From the NCBI GenBank assembly GCA_903858015.1, contig CAIOGZ010000023.1, positions 1 to 64,000 on the forward strand: a DNA stretch of 64,000 nt, read 5' to 3'. Position 1 is the stretch's first letter. Each line of letters opens with the position of its first letter. This document shows, piece after piece, positions 19,155 through 29,838 of this stretch. Made by a program: the position numbers and the translations under genes. Below the pieces are notes generated by a model that had not been told where the DNA came from, searched no databases, and saw only the letters and a program-made list of their open reading frames with translations. Source of the DNA: an uncultured cyanobacterium (GTDB taxonomy: Bacteria; Cyanobacteriota; Cyanobacteriia; PCC-6307; Cyanobiaceae).

Positions 19155-20811
19155 GCGCTAGCGCCTCGGCCACCCGAATCCCATCGATAGCCGCCGACAG
19201 GATGCCGCCGGCATGGCCTCCACCCTCCCCAGCGGGGTGGAGGCCTGGGGTGTTCAGGCTCTCTAGGTGAATCTGATCACGCTGGATCCGCAGGGGTGAC
19301 GAGGTTCGTGTCTCCACCCCGGTGAGCAGCACCCCTTCGCCACAAAAGCCAGGGATGCGGCGTTCAAAGGCGGGCAGTGCCTGCCGAAGCGTTTCAAGCA
19401 CCCAATTGGGCAGGCAGCTGTCCAAGCTTCCCAGCCGAATGCCCGGTTGATAGGAGGGCTTGACGCCAGCTTCTGTTGTGCTCTGACTCGCTCTGCCGGC
19501 CAGGAAATCATCCACCCACTGGGCTGGAGCGCGGTAATCAGAACCGCCAGCGAGGAAGGCGCAGCGTTCCCAGTGCCGCTGGAAAGCCACCCCCGCCAGG
19601 GGATCGCCGGGTTCGCTGCCCCAGCTGTCGAGATCCTGGCGCTCCACATTCACCACCAGGGCACTGTTGGCATTGCGTTCATTACGCGAATGCTGGCTCA
19701 TGCCGTTGGTCACTACCCCCCCAGGTTCGGAGCTGGCACCCACCACCAGCCCACCCGGGCACATGCAGAAGCTCCAGGCACTGCGGGCGATCGTGCCGGC
19801 CGTCTTGGCACAATGGTGCACCAATTTGTATTCGGCTGCCCCTAGCAAGGGGTGCCCCGCCGCCGCACCCCAGCGGGCCTGATCGATCATGGGCTGGGGA
19901 TGCTCGATTCGCAGCCCAACAGCAAAGGGCTTGCTTTCCATCGCTACTCCCTGCTGCCGCAGCATCGCGAAGGTATCGCGGGCACTGTGGCCGATGGCCA
20001 GCACCACCTGATCGGCGGCGATCCAGCTGCCATCGGCCAGGTGGAGCCCTCGCACCGCCCGACTGTGGGGATCAAGCTCCAGCTGCTCCAGCCGCGCTCC
20101 GAAGCGCACCTCACCGCCGAGCGCCTCGATCCGCCGGCGCAGTCCGCGCACCACCGTGGCGAGCTTGAACGTACCGATGTGGGGGCGATGCAGGCTGAGA
20201 ATCTCCGGGTTAGCGCCGGCCGCCACCAGCTCCTCCAACACCTTGCGGATCAGGGCCTCCGACTCGCTCACCTGGCTGTAGAGCTTGCCATCGGAGAAGG
20301 TGCCGGCCCCCCCCTCGCCGAACTGGGCATTCGATTCGGGGTTGAAGGGGCTTTGGTTCCGCCAGAAACCGAAGGTGTCGGCGCTGCGTTCCTTCACCGC
20401 CTTGCCGCGTTCCAGCAACAGGGGGTTGAGGCCCATCTGGGCCAGCAGCAGGGCGGCAAAGTAACCACAGGGACCCGCTCCGACCACCACCGGCCGGGGG
20501 CCGCCCAAGGGGCCAACCGATCGGGCCACCAGCCTGTAGCGGCTGTCTGGGGCTGGGCGCAGGTGCGGGTCGCCCTCAAAGCGCCGCAGGAGGCGCCGCA
20601 GCTGGCCAGGATCCAGCTGCAGCTCCAGATCGAGGCTGTACACCAGGGAGATGGCGTCGCGGCGGCGGGCATCGACGCTGCGCTTGACCAGGCGGTAGGA
20701 GCCGAGGGCCTCGGGCAGCAGGTTCAAACGCCGGCAGATCGCCGCTTCCATATCGGCCGAACCGTGGTCGAGCGGCAGCTTCAGTTCGCTAAGTCGGAGC
20801 ACACAACCCAT
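19093..20811 (-). CDS. NAD(P)/FAD-dependent oxidoreductase (FAD-dependent dehydrogenase family)
   Basis: 572-residue flavoprotein. A helical N-terminal domain (MGCVLRLSELKLPLDH) precedes the FAD-binding loop VVVGAGPCGYFAAL. FGEGGAGTFSDGKL and AIGHSARDTFAML are typical of this family of large soluble dehydrogenases, as is CMCPGGLVVGASSE. The end, GEGGGHAGGILSAAIDG, closes the FAD site. The ATG at 20811 is chosen; the open frame upstream to 21285 is antisense noise. Its C-terminus overlaps abrB on the other strand. The physiological substrate is unknown. Confidence 0.9.
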   Translation of the reverse strand: MGCVLRLSELKLPLDHGSADMEAAICRRLNLLPEALGSYRLVKRSVDARRRDAISLVYSLDLELQLDPGQLRRLLRRFEGDPHLRPAPDSRYRLVARSVGPLGGPRPVVVGAGPCGYFAALLLAQMGLNPLLLERGKAVKERSADTFGFWRNQSPFNPESNAQFGEGGAGTFSDGKLYSQVSESEALIRKVLEELVAAGANPEILSLHRPHIGTFKLATVVRGLRRRIEALGGEVRFGARLEQLELDPHSRAVRGLHLADGSWIAADQVVLAIGHSARDTFAMLRQQGVAMESKPFAVGLRIEHPQPMIDQARWGAAAGHPLLGAAEYKLVHHCAKTAGTIARSAWSFCMCPGGLVVGASSEPGGVVTNGMSQHSRNERNANSALVVNVERQDLDSWGSEPGDPLAGVAFQRHWERCAFLAGGSDYRAPAQWVDDFLAGRASQSTTEAGVKPSYQPGIRLGSLDSCLPNWVLETLRQALPAFERRIPGFCGEGVLLTGVETRTSSPLRIQRDQIHLESLNTPGLHPAGEGGGHAGGILSAAIDGIRVAEALALKRLHLQHPGAPSEFACDPA

Positions 20812-21113
20812 GGTTGGTCCCAGTGCCGGCGTGAGAGGTTGCCTGATCTCTAGGGCAGCGGCGGTGGGGAGCGCCACCAATCCAGTACGAAGCCGCTGCT
20901 GGCATGGCCGCAATTCTGTCGGCATCGGCAGCAACTGCCATCCTGGAGAGGTACCGCTGTGTTCGGCAAGCTCGATGGGCCTCAGCCACTGTCCCCTTTG
21001 CCTGGGTCTGGCCGTACTTTGTGTGGTGCGCAGCAGTGCCCATGCCCTGTTGCTCTGGCGTTTTGTCTGAGCCAACGGGCAAGTTTTCCGTCCGGCCGGC
21101 TGCCGTTGCCCTG
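20812..21113. other. Intergenic stretch between ppsA and FAD oxidoreductase
   Basis: 302 bp with no supported gene. Several short ORFs exist in this GC-rich DNA but none shows conserved-looking features, and I found no tRNA-like T-loop or terminator-like hairpin with a T-run. It presumably carries the promoter of the FAD oxidoreductase gene. Confidence 0.5.
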
Positions 21114-23588
21114 CTACCCCCCTGGGGCCTCTACCGCTGCGCCTAACCCTGCTCTTTGCGCCTCCAGGGCCGCCACCGCCAGCCGTGTGCGCACAACGGC
21201 ATCGGGATTGAGACTGATCGAATCGATTCCCTCTGCCACCAGGAAGCGGGCGAATTCGGGATAGTCGCTGGGCGCCTGACCACACAGACCGATCTTGCGG
21301 CCACAGCGCTTCGCCGTGCGGATCGCCAGGGCGATCATCGCCAGCACACTCGGGTGGCGCTCATCGAACAGGTCGGCCACCAGGGCCGAATCCCGATCCA
21401 GGCCGAGGGTGAGCTGGGTGAGATCGTTGGAACCGATCGAGAAGCCGTCGAAGCGCTCCGCAAAGGCTTCGGCGGCGATCACGTTGCTCGGTAGCTCGCA
21501 CATCACATAAACCTCCAGCCCCTGGACACCGCGCCCTAATCCGTTCGCCGCCAGTTCGCTGAGCACCCGGTCGCCTTCCTCAGGGGTGCGACAAAAGGGC
21601 ACCATCGGGATCGCGTTCAACAGCCCCATCTCCTCCCGCACCCGTTTCAGGGCCCGGCACTCCAGGGCGAAGGCAGCCCGGAAGGCCGGGGATGTGTAGC
21701 GGGAGGCGCCTCGCCAGCCCAGCATGGGATTCTCCTCCTGGGGCTCGAAGCTGGCGCCACCGAGCAGCCGGGCGTATTCGTTGCTCTTGAAGTCTGAAAA
21801 GCGCAACAGCACCGGGCGCGGATAGAAAGCTGCAGCAATCCGTCCCATCCCCTGGGCCAGCTTGTCGACGTAATAATCGCTGGGTTCGGGGTAGGCCTCG
21901 GTGAGTGCAGCGATCTGTTGGCGCTCCTGTTCCGAATCGATGCGCCCAGGCTCCAGCAAGGCCAGCGGATGGATGCGGATGTGGTTGGCGATAATGAACT
22001 CAAGCCGGGCCAGGCCTACCCCATCGCAGGGGATCGCCGCCAGGTTGAAAGCCTGTTCCGGATTGCCCACATTCATCAAGATGCGGGTGGCTGTGGCGGG
22101 GAGATCGCTGAGGGATTGCTCCTCAACCTTGAAGGCCAGCGCCCCCGGGTAGACATGGCCCTGCTCACCTTCGCAGCAACTGAGCGTCACCGTGGTGCCA
22201 TCGACCAGGCGGCGACTGCCATCGCCACTGCCCACAATCGCGGTGATCCCCATCTCGCGGGCGATGATCGCCGCATGGCAGGTGCGGCCGCCTTGGTCGG
22301 TCACCACGCCGCTGGCCTGCTTGAGAATCGGCTCCCAGTCTGGATCGGTCCGCACGGTGACCAGCACATCACCAGAGCGGAAGCGATCGATCTCCTTGGG
22401 ATCGCGGATCACCCGCACCACGCCGCTGCCCACCGAGGCGCCGATCGCCTGACCGCTCACGATCGGCTCGGCTTGGTGCGGCTCGAGCTGCCAGCTCCTG
22501 AGCACAGCTTCACTACGGTGCGATATCACTGTCTCGGGTCTGGCTTGGAGGATGTAGATTTCACCTTCAGGTCCATCTTTAGCCCATTCGATATCCATCG
22601 GCGTTGGCATACCCCGCAGCTTGGAATAATGGGATTCAATCAAGCAAGCCCAGCGGGCCAGGGTCAGCACCTCCGGATCACTGAGGGCAAAGCGGCGCTG
22701 TTCGTGCTCGGCTACGGCTTCGAGTCGCACCGGCCTGCCAGCTTGCGCTGGCTGGCAGCGCACCATGCGGATGGCCTTGCTACCAAGTCTTCGGCTCAGG
22801 ATCGGCCGGTAGCCCTGCGCCAGGGTGGGCTTGAAGATCAGCCATTCATCCGGATTGACGGCACCTTGCACCACCGTCTCCCCAAGGCCATAGGCGGCAG
22901 TCAGAAGCACCGCATCGCGAAAACCTGATTCGGTGTCGATGCTGAACATCACGCCGGCGCAGGCGCGGTCGGCCCGCACCATCCGCTGCACTCCGATCGA
23001 GAGGGCCACCTCCAAATGGTCGAAGCCATGCAGCTGCCGGTAGGAGAGGGCCCGGTCGGTGAACAGGGAGGCGTAGCAACGACGGCAGGCCTCCAGCAGA
23101 GATGCTTCCCCCTCAATGTGCAGAAAGGTGTCCTGCTGACCGGCGAAGCTGGCATCGGGCAGATCCTCCGCCGTGGCGCTGGAGCGCACCGCCACGGCGG
23201 GGCAACCAAGCTGGCGATAGGCTTGCAAAATTGCCTCGCTGAGCAGCTGCGGGAACTCCGCTGCCAGCAACCAGCCCCGGGCGACCTTGCCAGCTGTCTG
23301 CAGCGCTAGCAGGTCGTTGGTGTCGAGCGGATCAAGCAGCTCTTTTAATCGCACCGTGAGGTTGTTGTGCTCAAGCAGCAGCCAATAGGCCGCTGCGGTG
23401 GTGGCAAATCCCCCCGGAACCCGCACGCCAGCAGCGCCAAGCTCGCTGATCAGTTCGCCTAGGGAAGCATTCTTGCCGCCGACACTCGCAATCGAGGCGA
23501 GCTTCAGCTCAGCCAAAGGAATCACAAGGCTCGCTTGCCGATCAACGGCTTTGAGCTTGGGATGATGACGGGGATGGTGCGCTGTCAA
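21114..23588 (-). CDS. ppsA: Phosphoenolpyruvate synthase
   Basis: 824-residue enzyme making PEP from pyruvate and ATP. The ATP-grasp part starts with [12 protein letters not shown] and has [19 protein letters not shown]. The phosphohistidine is in [16 protein letters not shown]. The C-terminal PEP-binding barrel has [20 protein letters not shown] and [13 protein letters not shown]. The length is normal for bacterial PEP synthase. No ATG is available before the domain, so TTG at 23588 is taken. It is a single-gene unit with about 300 bp on either side. Confidence 0.96.
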   Translation of the reverse strand: MTAHHPRHHPKLKAVDRQASLVIPLAELKLASIASVGGKNASLGELISELGAAGVRVPGGFATTAAAYWLLLEHNNLTVRLKELLDPLDTNDLLALQTAGKVARGWLLAAEFPQLLSEAILQAYRQLGCPAVAVRSSATAEDLPDASFAGQQDTFLHIEGEASLLEACRRCYASLFTDRALSYRQLHGFDHLEVALSIGVQRMVRADRACAGVMFSIDTESGFRDAVLLTAAYGLGETVVQGAVNPDEWLIFKPTLAQGYRPILSRRLGSKAIRMVRCQPAQAGRPVRLEAVAEHEQRRFALSDPEVLTLARWACLIESHYSKLRGMPTPMDIEWAKDGPEGEIYILQARPETVISHRSEAVLRSWQLEPHQAEPIVSGQAIGASVGSGVVRVIRDPKEIDRFRSGDVLVTVRTDPDWEPILKQASGVVTDQGGRTCHAAIIAREMGITAIVGSGDGSRRLVDGTTVTLSCCEGEQGHVYPGALAFKVEEQSLSDLPATATRILMNVGNPEQAFNLAAIPCDGVGLARLEFIIANHIRIHPLALLEPGRIDSEQERQQIAALTEAYPEPSDYYVDKLAQGMGRIAAAFYPRPVLLRFSDFKSNEYARLLGGASFEPQEENPMLGWRGASRYTSPAFRAAFALECRALKRVREEMGLLNAIPMVPFCRTPEEGDRVLSELAANGLGRGVQGLEVYVMCELPSNVIAAEAFAERFDGFSIGSNDLTQLTLGLDRDSALVADLFDERHPSVLAMIALAIRTAKRCGRKIGLCGQAPSDYPEFARFLVAEGIDSISLNPDAVVRTRLAVAALEAQRAGLGAAVEAPGG

Positions 23589-23909
23589 GGGCCATCAGGT
23601 CGCTGCTTCAACCCTGGAGACGGAAGCGCCATCAGGAGTGCTCCGATTTCAATGTGTGAAGGCGCTGCCAACAGGCTGGCCGGCCCCTGCCGATCCCAGG
23701 CCCAAGCCTGCTGGCCAAATAAGCTCATCAGCCCCGGCGGCTGAACCTGGTGAGGCAAGGGGTAGCAAACCGATAGCTTAATTCTCTATCTTCGCACCCA
23801 GTACTAAACGAAGCGTGGAGTGGGACAGCTGATCAACCAAGCGCACAGTTAGCAAGCCATCCACTAGCAAGCCATCCACTAGCAAGCAATCCTCTAGCAA
23901 GCCATCGAT
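23589..23909. other. Intergenic stretch with tandem repeats
   Basis: 321 bp without a recognisable gene between two leftward genes. It should hold the ppsA promoter. Near the other end a 15-bp tandem array (23851-23910) abuts the stop of the small membrane protein gene. The segment around 23770-23830 is the most AT-rich of the region. Confidence 0.6.
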
Positions 23910-23910
23910 T
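23851..23910. repeat. 15-bp tandem repeat next to a stop codon
   Basis: Four units of the type AGCAAGCCATCCACT start at 23851, 23866, 23881 and 23896. The first two are identical, the others differ at a few bases. The array ends at the stop codon (TTA, 23910-23912) of the minus-strand membrane protein gene. Confidence 0.9.
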
Positions 23911-24197
23911 TAGGGCGATGGTTTCTGCGTCTTGCCATTGCCCTTCGTCGCCGACCCCTGGGTGGGCTGCGGCGCTGTTGGCGGCCGGCTCCCGGTCTCG
24001 GCAGGGTCTGCGGCCGTTGTCTCCGGCAGCAGCTGGCTGAGCAGACCAGCCCCGAGCAGCACCGCCCCCAGGCCCAGGGCGAGGGGACGATTGGTGGCGG
24101 CAGGGCCATCCACCCAGGCGGCCGTAGCCAGAAAAGCGCCCCCGAGCAGCAGGGTTGGCACCAGCACGATGCCCTTGGCGGTACGGTTTAGGCCCAT
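23910..24197 (-). CDS. Small two-helix membrane protein
   Basis: 95-residue hypothetical protein with two membrane helices (about residues 9-28, GIVLVPTLLLGGAFLATAAW, and 39-58 around LALGLGAVLLGAGLLSQLL), followed by a polar Pro/Thr/Lys-rich tail. A clear ATG, sensible hydrophobicity pattern and spacing support it. The type resembles conserved picocyanobacterial membrane proteins, but I know no function. It follows the ilvB-nuclease-like genes on the same strand, 27 bp after the latter. Confidence 0.65.
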   Translation of the reverse strand: MGLNRTAKGIVLVPTLLLGGAFLATAAWVDGPAATNRPLALGLGAVLLGAGLLSQLLPETTAADPAETGSRPPTAPQPTQGSATKGNGKTQKPSP

Positions 24198-24224
24198 CGA
24201 AAGCTCAGCGGCAGGGTCGGGAGC

Positions 24225-24662
24225 TCAAAGGCAGGGTAGGGGCTTGGCCAGGCCGGCTGCCACCAGCCCGGCGGCGATGTCACCGACTCCGTTCGGATCC
24301 AGGGAGCTCACCCTGGCGACCAGCAGCCCTTGCCGCTCGCCCACGGGGCGAAGGTTGACGCGGCTATGGCGAGGCAAATGCTGCCGCAGCCAGCTCTGGG
24401 CCTCCGCTTCCAAGCCGACCTCCACCACCATGCAGCCCAGCAGCACCGGGGCGGAGCGGTTGCGATCGCCGATCAATAGTTGGTCTGGAGCGCTCACCTG
24501 CAACACCTCGGCCGCCTGCACGGCCATCGGAGCACCCCAGACGACCAGCAGCACCAGCAGCAGCGCCAGGGCCTTCCGCAGCAGGGAGCGGCTCAGAGCT
24601 TGGCGCCGCAACTCGGGCAGAAGAGGTGCGCACTGGCTGTGGTCTCGCCACAGGAGCCGCAA
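24225..24662 (-). CDS. Secreted nuclease-like (SNase-fold-like) small protein
   Basis: 145 residues with a signal-peptide-like segment ([20 protein letters not shown], cleavage probable after AQA/VQA) and a mature domain of about 95 residues. [20 protein letters not shown] followed by [17 protein letters not shown] and [15 protein letters not shown] resembles staphylococcal-nuclease-like domains in layout, but the catalytic Arg/Glu set is not evident, so this is tentative. The given ATG start lies inside the end of ilvB; a non-ATG start nearer the signal helix is possible. Confidence 0.55.
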   Translation of the reverse strand: MRLLWRDHSQCAPLLPELRRQALSRSLLRKALALLLVLLVVWGAPMAVQAAEVLQVSAPDQLLIGDRNRSAPVLLGCMVVEVGLEAEAQSWLRQHLPRHSRVNLRPVGERQGLLVARVSSLDPNGVGDIAAGLVAAGLAKPLPCL

Positions 24663-26524
24663 TGGCGGATCGTGTCGATGGCCAACTCGGGGTGGCTGGG
24701 CAGTCCAACCATCTGGGCGTTGCTGGCTCCCGGTGGCACCATCGGATAGCAGTTTTCGTTGCGACGCACCTTCACCTCAATGAACGCAGGGCCTGGATGG
24801 GCCAGGGCCTCGGCCAGCAGGCGATGCAGGTCGGCACGTTCGCTGATCCGAACGCCCTTGACACCGAAAGCCTCGGCCAGGGCTGGGAAATCGGGCATGC
24901 CGCCGGTCATCTCGGAGGCTGAATAGCGCTCCTCATAAAAACTTTCTTGCCACTGGCGTACCATCCCCTGCCAGCCGTTATTGAGCACCACCACCTTGAC
25001 GGGTAGGTGGTACTGGCTGAGGGTTCCCAGCTCCTGGATGTTCATCAGGATGCTGGCGTCACCAGCGACGCAGATCACCTGGGCCTCGGGGAAAGCGGTT
25101 TGAACCCCCATGGCAGCGGGCATGCCAAACCCCATCGTGCCCAGGCCCGCACTGCTGATCCAGCGCCGCGGGCCGGTGGGCAGAAACTGGGCGGCCCACA
25201 TCTGATGTTGGCCGACATCGGTGGTGATATAGGCCTCCGGTGCCATCTCCCGCAGGGCCAACACCACTTCCTGGGGGGCAATTTCGCCAGTCGGGGTTGG
25301 CACGACGAGGGGGTAATGCTGTTTCCAGCTTTCAATCCGATCCAACCAGGATTCGGTGCGCCCCTGGGATTGCTCCTGGGCCGATGCCGCCAGCAACTGC
25401 TCAAGGGCCTCCCCTACATCGGAAACGATCGGCACCTCCGGCACCCGGTTCTTGCCCACTTCGGCGGCGTCAATGTCGATATGGATGACCTGGGCCCGGG
25501 GGGCGAAGCTGTCCAGCCGGCCGGTGACGCGGTCATCAAAGCGGGCCCCGACGGCGATCAGCAGATCGCATTCGGTGACGGCGAAGTTGGCGTAGGCGGT
25601 GCCATGCATCCCGAGCATGCCCACCGAAAGGGGATGGCGCTCGTCGAAGGCACCCTTGCCCATCAAGGTGGTGGTGACAGGCAGGCGGAATCGTTCGGCC
25701 AGGGCGGCCACGGCGGCATGGGCCCCGGAACTGATCGCCCCACCTCCGACGTAAAGCAGGGGACGCTGGGCCTGGCGGATCAGCTCAAGGGCCTGCTGGA
25801 TTGCCTGATGGTCAGGCTTGGGCGGTTGGCGGAAGCCGGAGGGCACGGCCGTGCCCGGCTCCACCGGCACGTAATCGAAGCGTTCGGCCCCCACATCCTT
25901 GGGCACATCAATCAGCACCGGCCCGGGGCGGCCACTGGCGGCGATCAGGAAGGCCTCGGCCACGATGCGGCCGATGTCGGCAGGATTCCGCACCACCCAG
26001 GAATGTTTCACGATCGGCAGGGTGATGCCGAAAATATCGGTTTCCTGGAAGGCGTCGGTGCCGATGGCGGCCCGGGGCACCTGACCGGTGATCACCACCA
26101 TCGGCACCGAATCCATCTGGGCGGTGGCGATCCCGGTGACCAAATTGGTGGCACCGGGCCCCGACGTGCCGAAACACACCCCCACCTTGCCGGTGGCGCG
26201 GGCGTAGGCATCGGCCGCATGGGTACCGCCCTGTTCATGCCGCACCAGGATGTGTTTCAGCCAGCCGCGGGCCTCGGCCTGGTGGAGCTCGTCGTAGATG
26301 GGAAGGATGGCGCCGCCCGGGTAGCCGAAAATGTGCTCCACCCCATGGCGGTGCAGGGCATCCATCAGGGCGTAACCGCCGCTCACCCGCAGTCCGCTGG
26401 CCGGGACAGCTGCTGGCAGGCCCCCAGAGCTAACGGCAGCCCTCGAGGAGGTGGCGCCGGCCCTGGGGTCGGCGTCAGCGCGGGTAGCGGTCGTTGCTGC
26501 GGAGGTAAGGGGCGTGGGGGTCAC
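24593..26524 (-). CDS. ilvB: Acetolactate synthase large (catalytic) subunit
   Basis: 643-residue thiamine-diphosphate enzyme of branched-chain amino-acid synthesis. After a 45-residue low-complexity N-terminal extension come [36 protein letters not shown] (catalytic Glu), [26 protein letters not shown] and the ThDP motif [14 protein letters not shown] with NNGWQGMV. The end has an unusual addition: CGSC and, 11 residues later, CPSC, a zinc-ribbon-like pair. GTG at 26524 is the start. The regulatory small subunit gene is not in the window. Confidence 0.96.
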   Translation of the reverse strand: MTPTPLTSAATTATRADADPRAGATSSRAAVSSGGLPAAVPASGLRVSGGYALMDALHRHGVEHIFGYPGGAILPIYDELHQAEARGWLKHILVRHEQGGTHAADAYARATGKVGVCFGTSGPGATNLVTGIATAQMDSVPMVVITGQVPRAAIGTDAFQETDIFGITLPIVKHSWVVRNPADIGRIVAEAFLIAASGRPGPVLIDVPKDVGAERFDYVPVEPGTAVPSGFRQPPKPDHQAIQQALELIRQAQRPLLYVGGGAISSGAHAAVAALAERFRLPVTTTLMGKGAFDERHPLSVGMLGMHGTAYANFAVTECDLLIAVGARFDDRVTGRLDSFAPRAQVIHIDIDAAEVGKNRVPEVPIVSDVGEALEQLLAASAQEQSQGRTESWLDRIESWKQHYPLVVPTPTGEIAPQEVVLALREMAPEAYITTDVGQHQMWAAQFLPTGPRRWISSAGLGTMGFGMPAAMGVQTAFPEAQVICVAGDASILMNIQELGTLSQYHLPVKVVVLNNGWQGMVRQWQESFYEERYSASEMTGGMPDFPALAEAFGVKGVRISERADLHRLLAEALAHPGPAFIEVKVRRNENCYPMVPPGASNAQMVGLPSHPELAIDTIRHCGSCGETTASAHLFCPSCGAKL

Positions 26525-26569
26525 GGCAGGCAGGCAGGCGGTCGGAGGGCGGAGCGGGCCGGGGTTGTC

Positions 26570-27157
26570 CTAGCGGAACCCAGCAAGCTTAGGTGGGCGG
26601 GCCAGGGCGGTCCGGGGGATGGTGCGGCTTGCAGCCATGGCCCGTAGCACCCGAGCCGGGTCGAGCCAGGCTCCGCGGTAGCGCAGCCCCCAATGCAGGT
26701 GGGGACCGGTCGTCGCCCCTGTCATACCGACATGGCCCAGGGTCTGGCCGGCGCCAACCCATTGCCCCGTCCGCAGGCGCACCGAACCGCTCCGATAGGT
26801 TCCCCCCCCCACTTCGCCGCCGAGGTGACAATAGAAGTGGTCGTAGTCGCCCGAGCGGATCACAAGGCCATGGCCGCAGCCGCTGTCGTCGATCACCTCC
26901 AGCAGCCGGCCTGCCCACCAGCTCCGCACCGCTGCCCCCAGGGGGGCGGCGATATCGATGCCGTCATGGGAACGCAGCGAGCCGGAAAGGGGATGGAGCC
27001 GCGGGCCATAGGGGCTGCTAAAGCCGGCAAAGGCGACAACGGGAAAAACGGCCCGCATCCAGGCCATCTCGCCGCGAGCCTGGGCGATTGGCGACCAGAC
27101 CAACCAGCTCGTTAGCCCCACCAGGCCAGCCGCCAGGGGCAACCTGCGGGAAGCCAT
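26570..27157 (-). CDS. M23 family metallopeptidase (LytM-type)
   Basis: 195-residue secreted or membrane-anchored peptidase. An N-terminal signal segment (LPLAAGLVGLTSWLVW ending SPIAQA) is followed by the LytM domain: GFSSPYGPRLHP, SHDGIDIAAP (His and Asp zinc ligands) and HLHWGLRY (third ligand). These enzymes cut peptidoglycan cross-bridges in wall growth or division. The ATG at 27157 is preferred, since the upstream ATG would start within hemH. It is 31 bp from hemH on the same strand. Confidence 0.88.
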   Translation of the reverse strand: MASRRLPLAAGLVGLTSWLVWSPIAQARGEMAWMRAVFPVVAFAGFSSPYGPRLHPLSGSLRSHDGIDIAAPLGAAVRSWWAGRLLEVIDDSGCGHGLVIRSGDYDHFYCHLGGEVGGGTYRSGSVRLRTGQWVGAGQTLGHVGMTGATTGPHLHWGLRYRGAWLDPARVLRAMAASRTIPRTALARPPKLAGFR

Positions 27158-27188
27158 CCGAATCGATGCGGCGGAGCGGGACGGGTCG

Positions 27189-28364
27189 TTAGAGAAGGCC
27201 GAGCGCATGCAGCGGGCCATGGCCACTGATCAGTTCCAACAGAAAAGCGGAAAACCCCACCATTGCCAAGCGGCCATTCCAGACCTCCGAACTGTTGTTC
27301 CAACCCCAGGCCCACTTGTCCTGGGGATAGAGCTTGACTTTGGTGGGCAGCTCGGCGGCCTGGTCGAGATTCACCTCGGGCCCCGCCATCGCCTCCTGCA
27401 CCAAGTCGGCCAAACCCGAGATGAAGGTGGGGTCGATGTCGAGGGCTGGCACGCGTAGGAAGTTAGTCACCCCCGATTCCGTGGCGATCTCGCGGTATTC
27501 GATGTCGATCTCCTCCAGGGTCTCGATGTGTTCGCTCACAAAACTGATCGGCACCACCACAAGATCCTTCACCCCGGCTTTGCCCAGGGCGTGCAGAGCA
27601 TCCTCGGTGTAGGGCTTGAGCCATTCCACCGGGCCAACCCGACTCTGGTAAGCCAGGGTGTGGGGGTTGGGGTGGCCCAGGTCCCGTTCGAGACGCTGCA
27701 TGATCAACCGGGTGCAGGCTTCGATTTCCCGTTGGTAAGGGTCACCGGCCTCCTCGACGTAGCTCTTGGGAACCCCGTGGGCGCTGAAGAACACATGGGC
27801 CCCGGCCGGCTCGCTAGCGACCTCGATCTGGCGGGTGATGAGAGCGGCGATTGCTTCGATGTAGCCGGGGTGGTCATACCAGCTGCGGATGCAACGGATC
27901 GGCAGGCGGCTGAAGGCGGGGTCGGCCTGGCGGAGGCGCTGCAGCTCGCGGAAGCTGGAGCCACTGGTGCTGATCGAGAACTGGGGGTAGAGCGGCAGCA
28001 CCACCACTTCTTCGATGCCATCGGCCTTGATGTCGGCCACCGCCGATTCGGTGAAGGGGTGCCAATAACGCATCGCCACATAACTGGTGGCCTCAACACC
28101 CCGCTGCCGCAAGCTGCTTTGCAACTCGCGCGCCTGCTGTTCGGTGATCCGCCGCAGGGGGGATCCACCGCCGATCGTGCGATAGGCCGCCTTGGACTTG
28201 CCGCTGCGCAGGGTGCTGATCAGCCAGGCGAGGGGTTTCTGCAGGGCTGGGATCGGCAGGCGGATGATCTCCGGATCGGAGAACAAGTTGTAGAGAAACG
28301 GTCCGACGTCCTCGATCCGTTCCGGCCCGCCGAGGTTGAGCAGCAGTACCCCGACCCTGGCCAT
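27189..28364 (-). CDS. hemH: Ferrochelatase with C-terminal CAB-like tail
   Basis: 391-residue enzyme inserting iron into protoporphyrin [40 protein letters not shown] (catalytic His) and [16 protein letters not shown] are diagnostic. Beyond the catalytic core a linker leads to a chlorophyll a/b-binding-like helix, [12 protein letters not shown], with the Glu-Asn-Arg pattern known from cyanobacterial ferrochelatases, which anchors the enzyme to thylakoids and may bind pigment. The ATG at 28364 gives the standard N-terminus; the open frame upstream is not coding. Confidence 0.97.
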   Translation of the reverse strand: MARVGVLLLNLGGPERIEDVGPFLYNLFSDPEIIRLPIPALQKPLAWLISTLRSGKSKAAYRTIGGGSPLRRITEQQARELQSSLRQRGVEATSYVAMRYWHPFTESAVADIKADGIEEVVVLPLYPQFSISTSGSSFRELQRLRQADPAFSRLPIRCIRSWYDHPGYIEAIAALITRQIEVASEPAGAHVFFSAHGVPKSYVEEAGDPYQREIEACTRLIMQRLERDLGHPNPHTLAYQSRVGPVEWLKPYTEDALHALGKAGVKDLVVVPISFVSEHIETLEEIDIEYREIATESGVTNFLRVPALDIDPTFISGLADLVQEAMAGPEVNLDQAAELPTKVKLYPQDKWAWGWNNSSEVWNGRLAMVGFSAFLLELISGHGPLHALGLL

Positions 28365-28590
28365 TACCGTTTCGATCGGCGGAAAGGCAGAGCGTAACGC
28401 CAGGCCGCCGCCGGCCGCCGTTCGTGGTTGCCTGTTCGCCGCTGGCCCTGCCCAGCTGGCCGCTCCTGGCTGGCTGGGTGCGGCTGGCGGTTGATCACCG
28501 GGCTCGATATGGTCCGGCCCAGAGATCCCTGCTCCCCTGAGCGACGCCGCCCTTTCCCTGAGCACGGCCCTCGCAGCGCAGAACGCCCTG

Positions 28591-29784
28591 TTGGCGTCGA
28601 TCGGCAGTCGCTGGCGGCTGCAGGTGCGGGGTACTCGCCTCTGCCTGCGGGGGCCCTTGCCGCCCGCTGGCGGCGGGTCGGGGTTGCGGCTGCAGCGGCT
28701 CAGTTTGGGCCTTCGGGCCGATGGTCCTGGGCTGCGGCTGGCGCTTGAGCGACTGGCGCTGGTGGAGCGCCAGCTGGCCGAGAACACCTTCCAGTGGTCC
28801 AACTGGCGTCGCCAGGCCCCCCGCCGGCCAGGCCCCCTGGGCCCCGAGAGCGCCTCCGCCCCCCCTAAGGCCGCCCCGGCCGTCGGGGGGGCGCTGGGCG
28901 GCCAGCAGGAGCAACTGGCCGGCTTCGAACAGGCCTTCTTCGCCGATCCCCGCCGCCGCCGCCGGCCCGGCAGCCGCACCACCTGGAGTGCCGCCTACCT
29001 CCCCTACCTACGCCGGCTGGCCGCCCACGGCGGCGCCTCCAGCGCGGGCGCCTCCAGCGCGGGCGCCTTCAGCCTTGCCCAGCTGGAGGAGGTGGTGGAA
29101 AGCTACGAACTGGGCTCCCGCAGCCGCCAGCAGTGCGCCATCGTGCTCGCGGCCCTGGCCCGCCATCTCCAACTCGACATACCGGCCGATTGGCATCAGC
29201 GGGCGGCCGGTTACGGCCTGCATGCGGCCCGGTTCCGGCAGTTGCCCTCGGATGCGGAGATCCTCGCCCTGGTCGAGGAGATCCCCAACCCCCGCTGGCG
29301 ACTGGCCTATGGATTGATGGCCACCTATGGCCTGCGCAACCACGAGGTGTTTTTCTGCGATTGCGCCTCCCTGGCCCCCGGGGCCGACCGGGTGATCCGG
29401 GTGCTGCCCAGCAGCAAGACCGGCGAACACCAGGTGTGGCCATTTCAGCCCGATTGGATCGAGCGTTTCGAGCTGGAGCGCCTGGGCCTCGATCGCCTCG
29501 CCCTGCCCAGGGTTCGCATCGACCTGAGACACACCACCTTGCAGCAGGTGGGCCGGCGGGTGGCGGAGCAATTTCGTCGCTACGGCCTGCCGATCACCCC
29601 CTACGACCTGCGCCATGCCTGGGCCGTACGCACGATCCACATCGGCCTGCCCGACACGGTGGCGGCCCGGATGATGGGCCACTCGGTGGCCATCCATACC
29701 CGCACCTATCACCACTGGATCACCCGGCGCGACCAGCAACAGGCCGTCGATGCCGCCCTGCAACGGCGCCGCTCCGGGGCCTGA
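28591..29784 (+). CDS. Tyrosine recombinase/integrase family protein, probably chromosomal
   Basis: 397 residues. The N-terminal 130 residues include LCLRGPLPP and a coiled or low-complexity linker, the middle has SAGASSAGA repeats, and the C-terminal 170 residues form the catalytic domain: YGLRNHE (Arg I), SSKTGEH (Lys), [10 protein letters not shown] (Arg II with Tyr in the first His position), [15 protein letters not shown] (final Tyr nucleophile). No phage genes, att repeats or tRNA lie nearby. TTG at 28591 is the first standard start, but readable protein-like sequence begins earlier at about 28537, so the start is unsure. Confidence 0.82.
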   Translation: MASIGSRWRLQVRGTRLCLRGPLPPAGGGSGLRLQRLSLGLRADGPGLRLALERLALVERQLAENTFQWSNWRRQAPRRPGPLGPESASAPPKAAPAVGGALGGQQEQLAGFEQAFFADPRRRRRPGSRTTWSAAYLPYLRRLAAHGGASSAGASSAGAFSLAQLEEVVESYELGSRSRQQCAIVLAALARHLQLDIPADWHQRAAGYGLHAARFRQLPSDAEILALVEEIPNPRWRLAYGLMATYGLRNHEVFFCDCASLAPGADRVIRVLPSSKTGEHQVWPFQPDWIERFELERLGLDRLALPRVRIDLRHTTLQQVGRRVAEQFRRYGLPITPYDLRHAWAVRTIHIGLPDTVAARMMGHSVAIHTRTYHHWITRRDQQQAVDAALQRRRSGA

Positions 29785-29838
29785 GCCCGCGCCGATCGAT
29801 GCGGGGGGCCAGAGTGGCCCCCCACCCGGCTGCATCGC

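Noticed and set aside
20812-21113. Small cysteine-containing ORFs upstream of the FAD oxidoreductase
   Set aside because: They are overlapping frames in a GC-rich spacer with no supporting feature.
24225-24662. Firm call of staphylococcal nuclease
   Set aside because: The size and signal peptide fit, but catalytic residues are not visible, so it is only described as nuclease-like.
25007-26647. 546-codon plus-strand ORF over ilvB
   Set aside because: Antisense to a certain gene; the product is rich in Gly and His with no motif.
28591-29784. Recombinase as sign of a prophage or integrative element
   Set aside because: All neighbours are housekeeping genes and no att-like direct repeat or tRNA end was seen.
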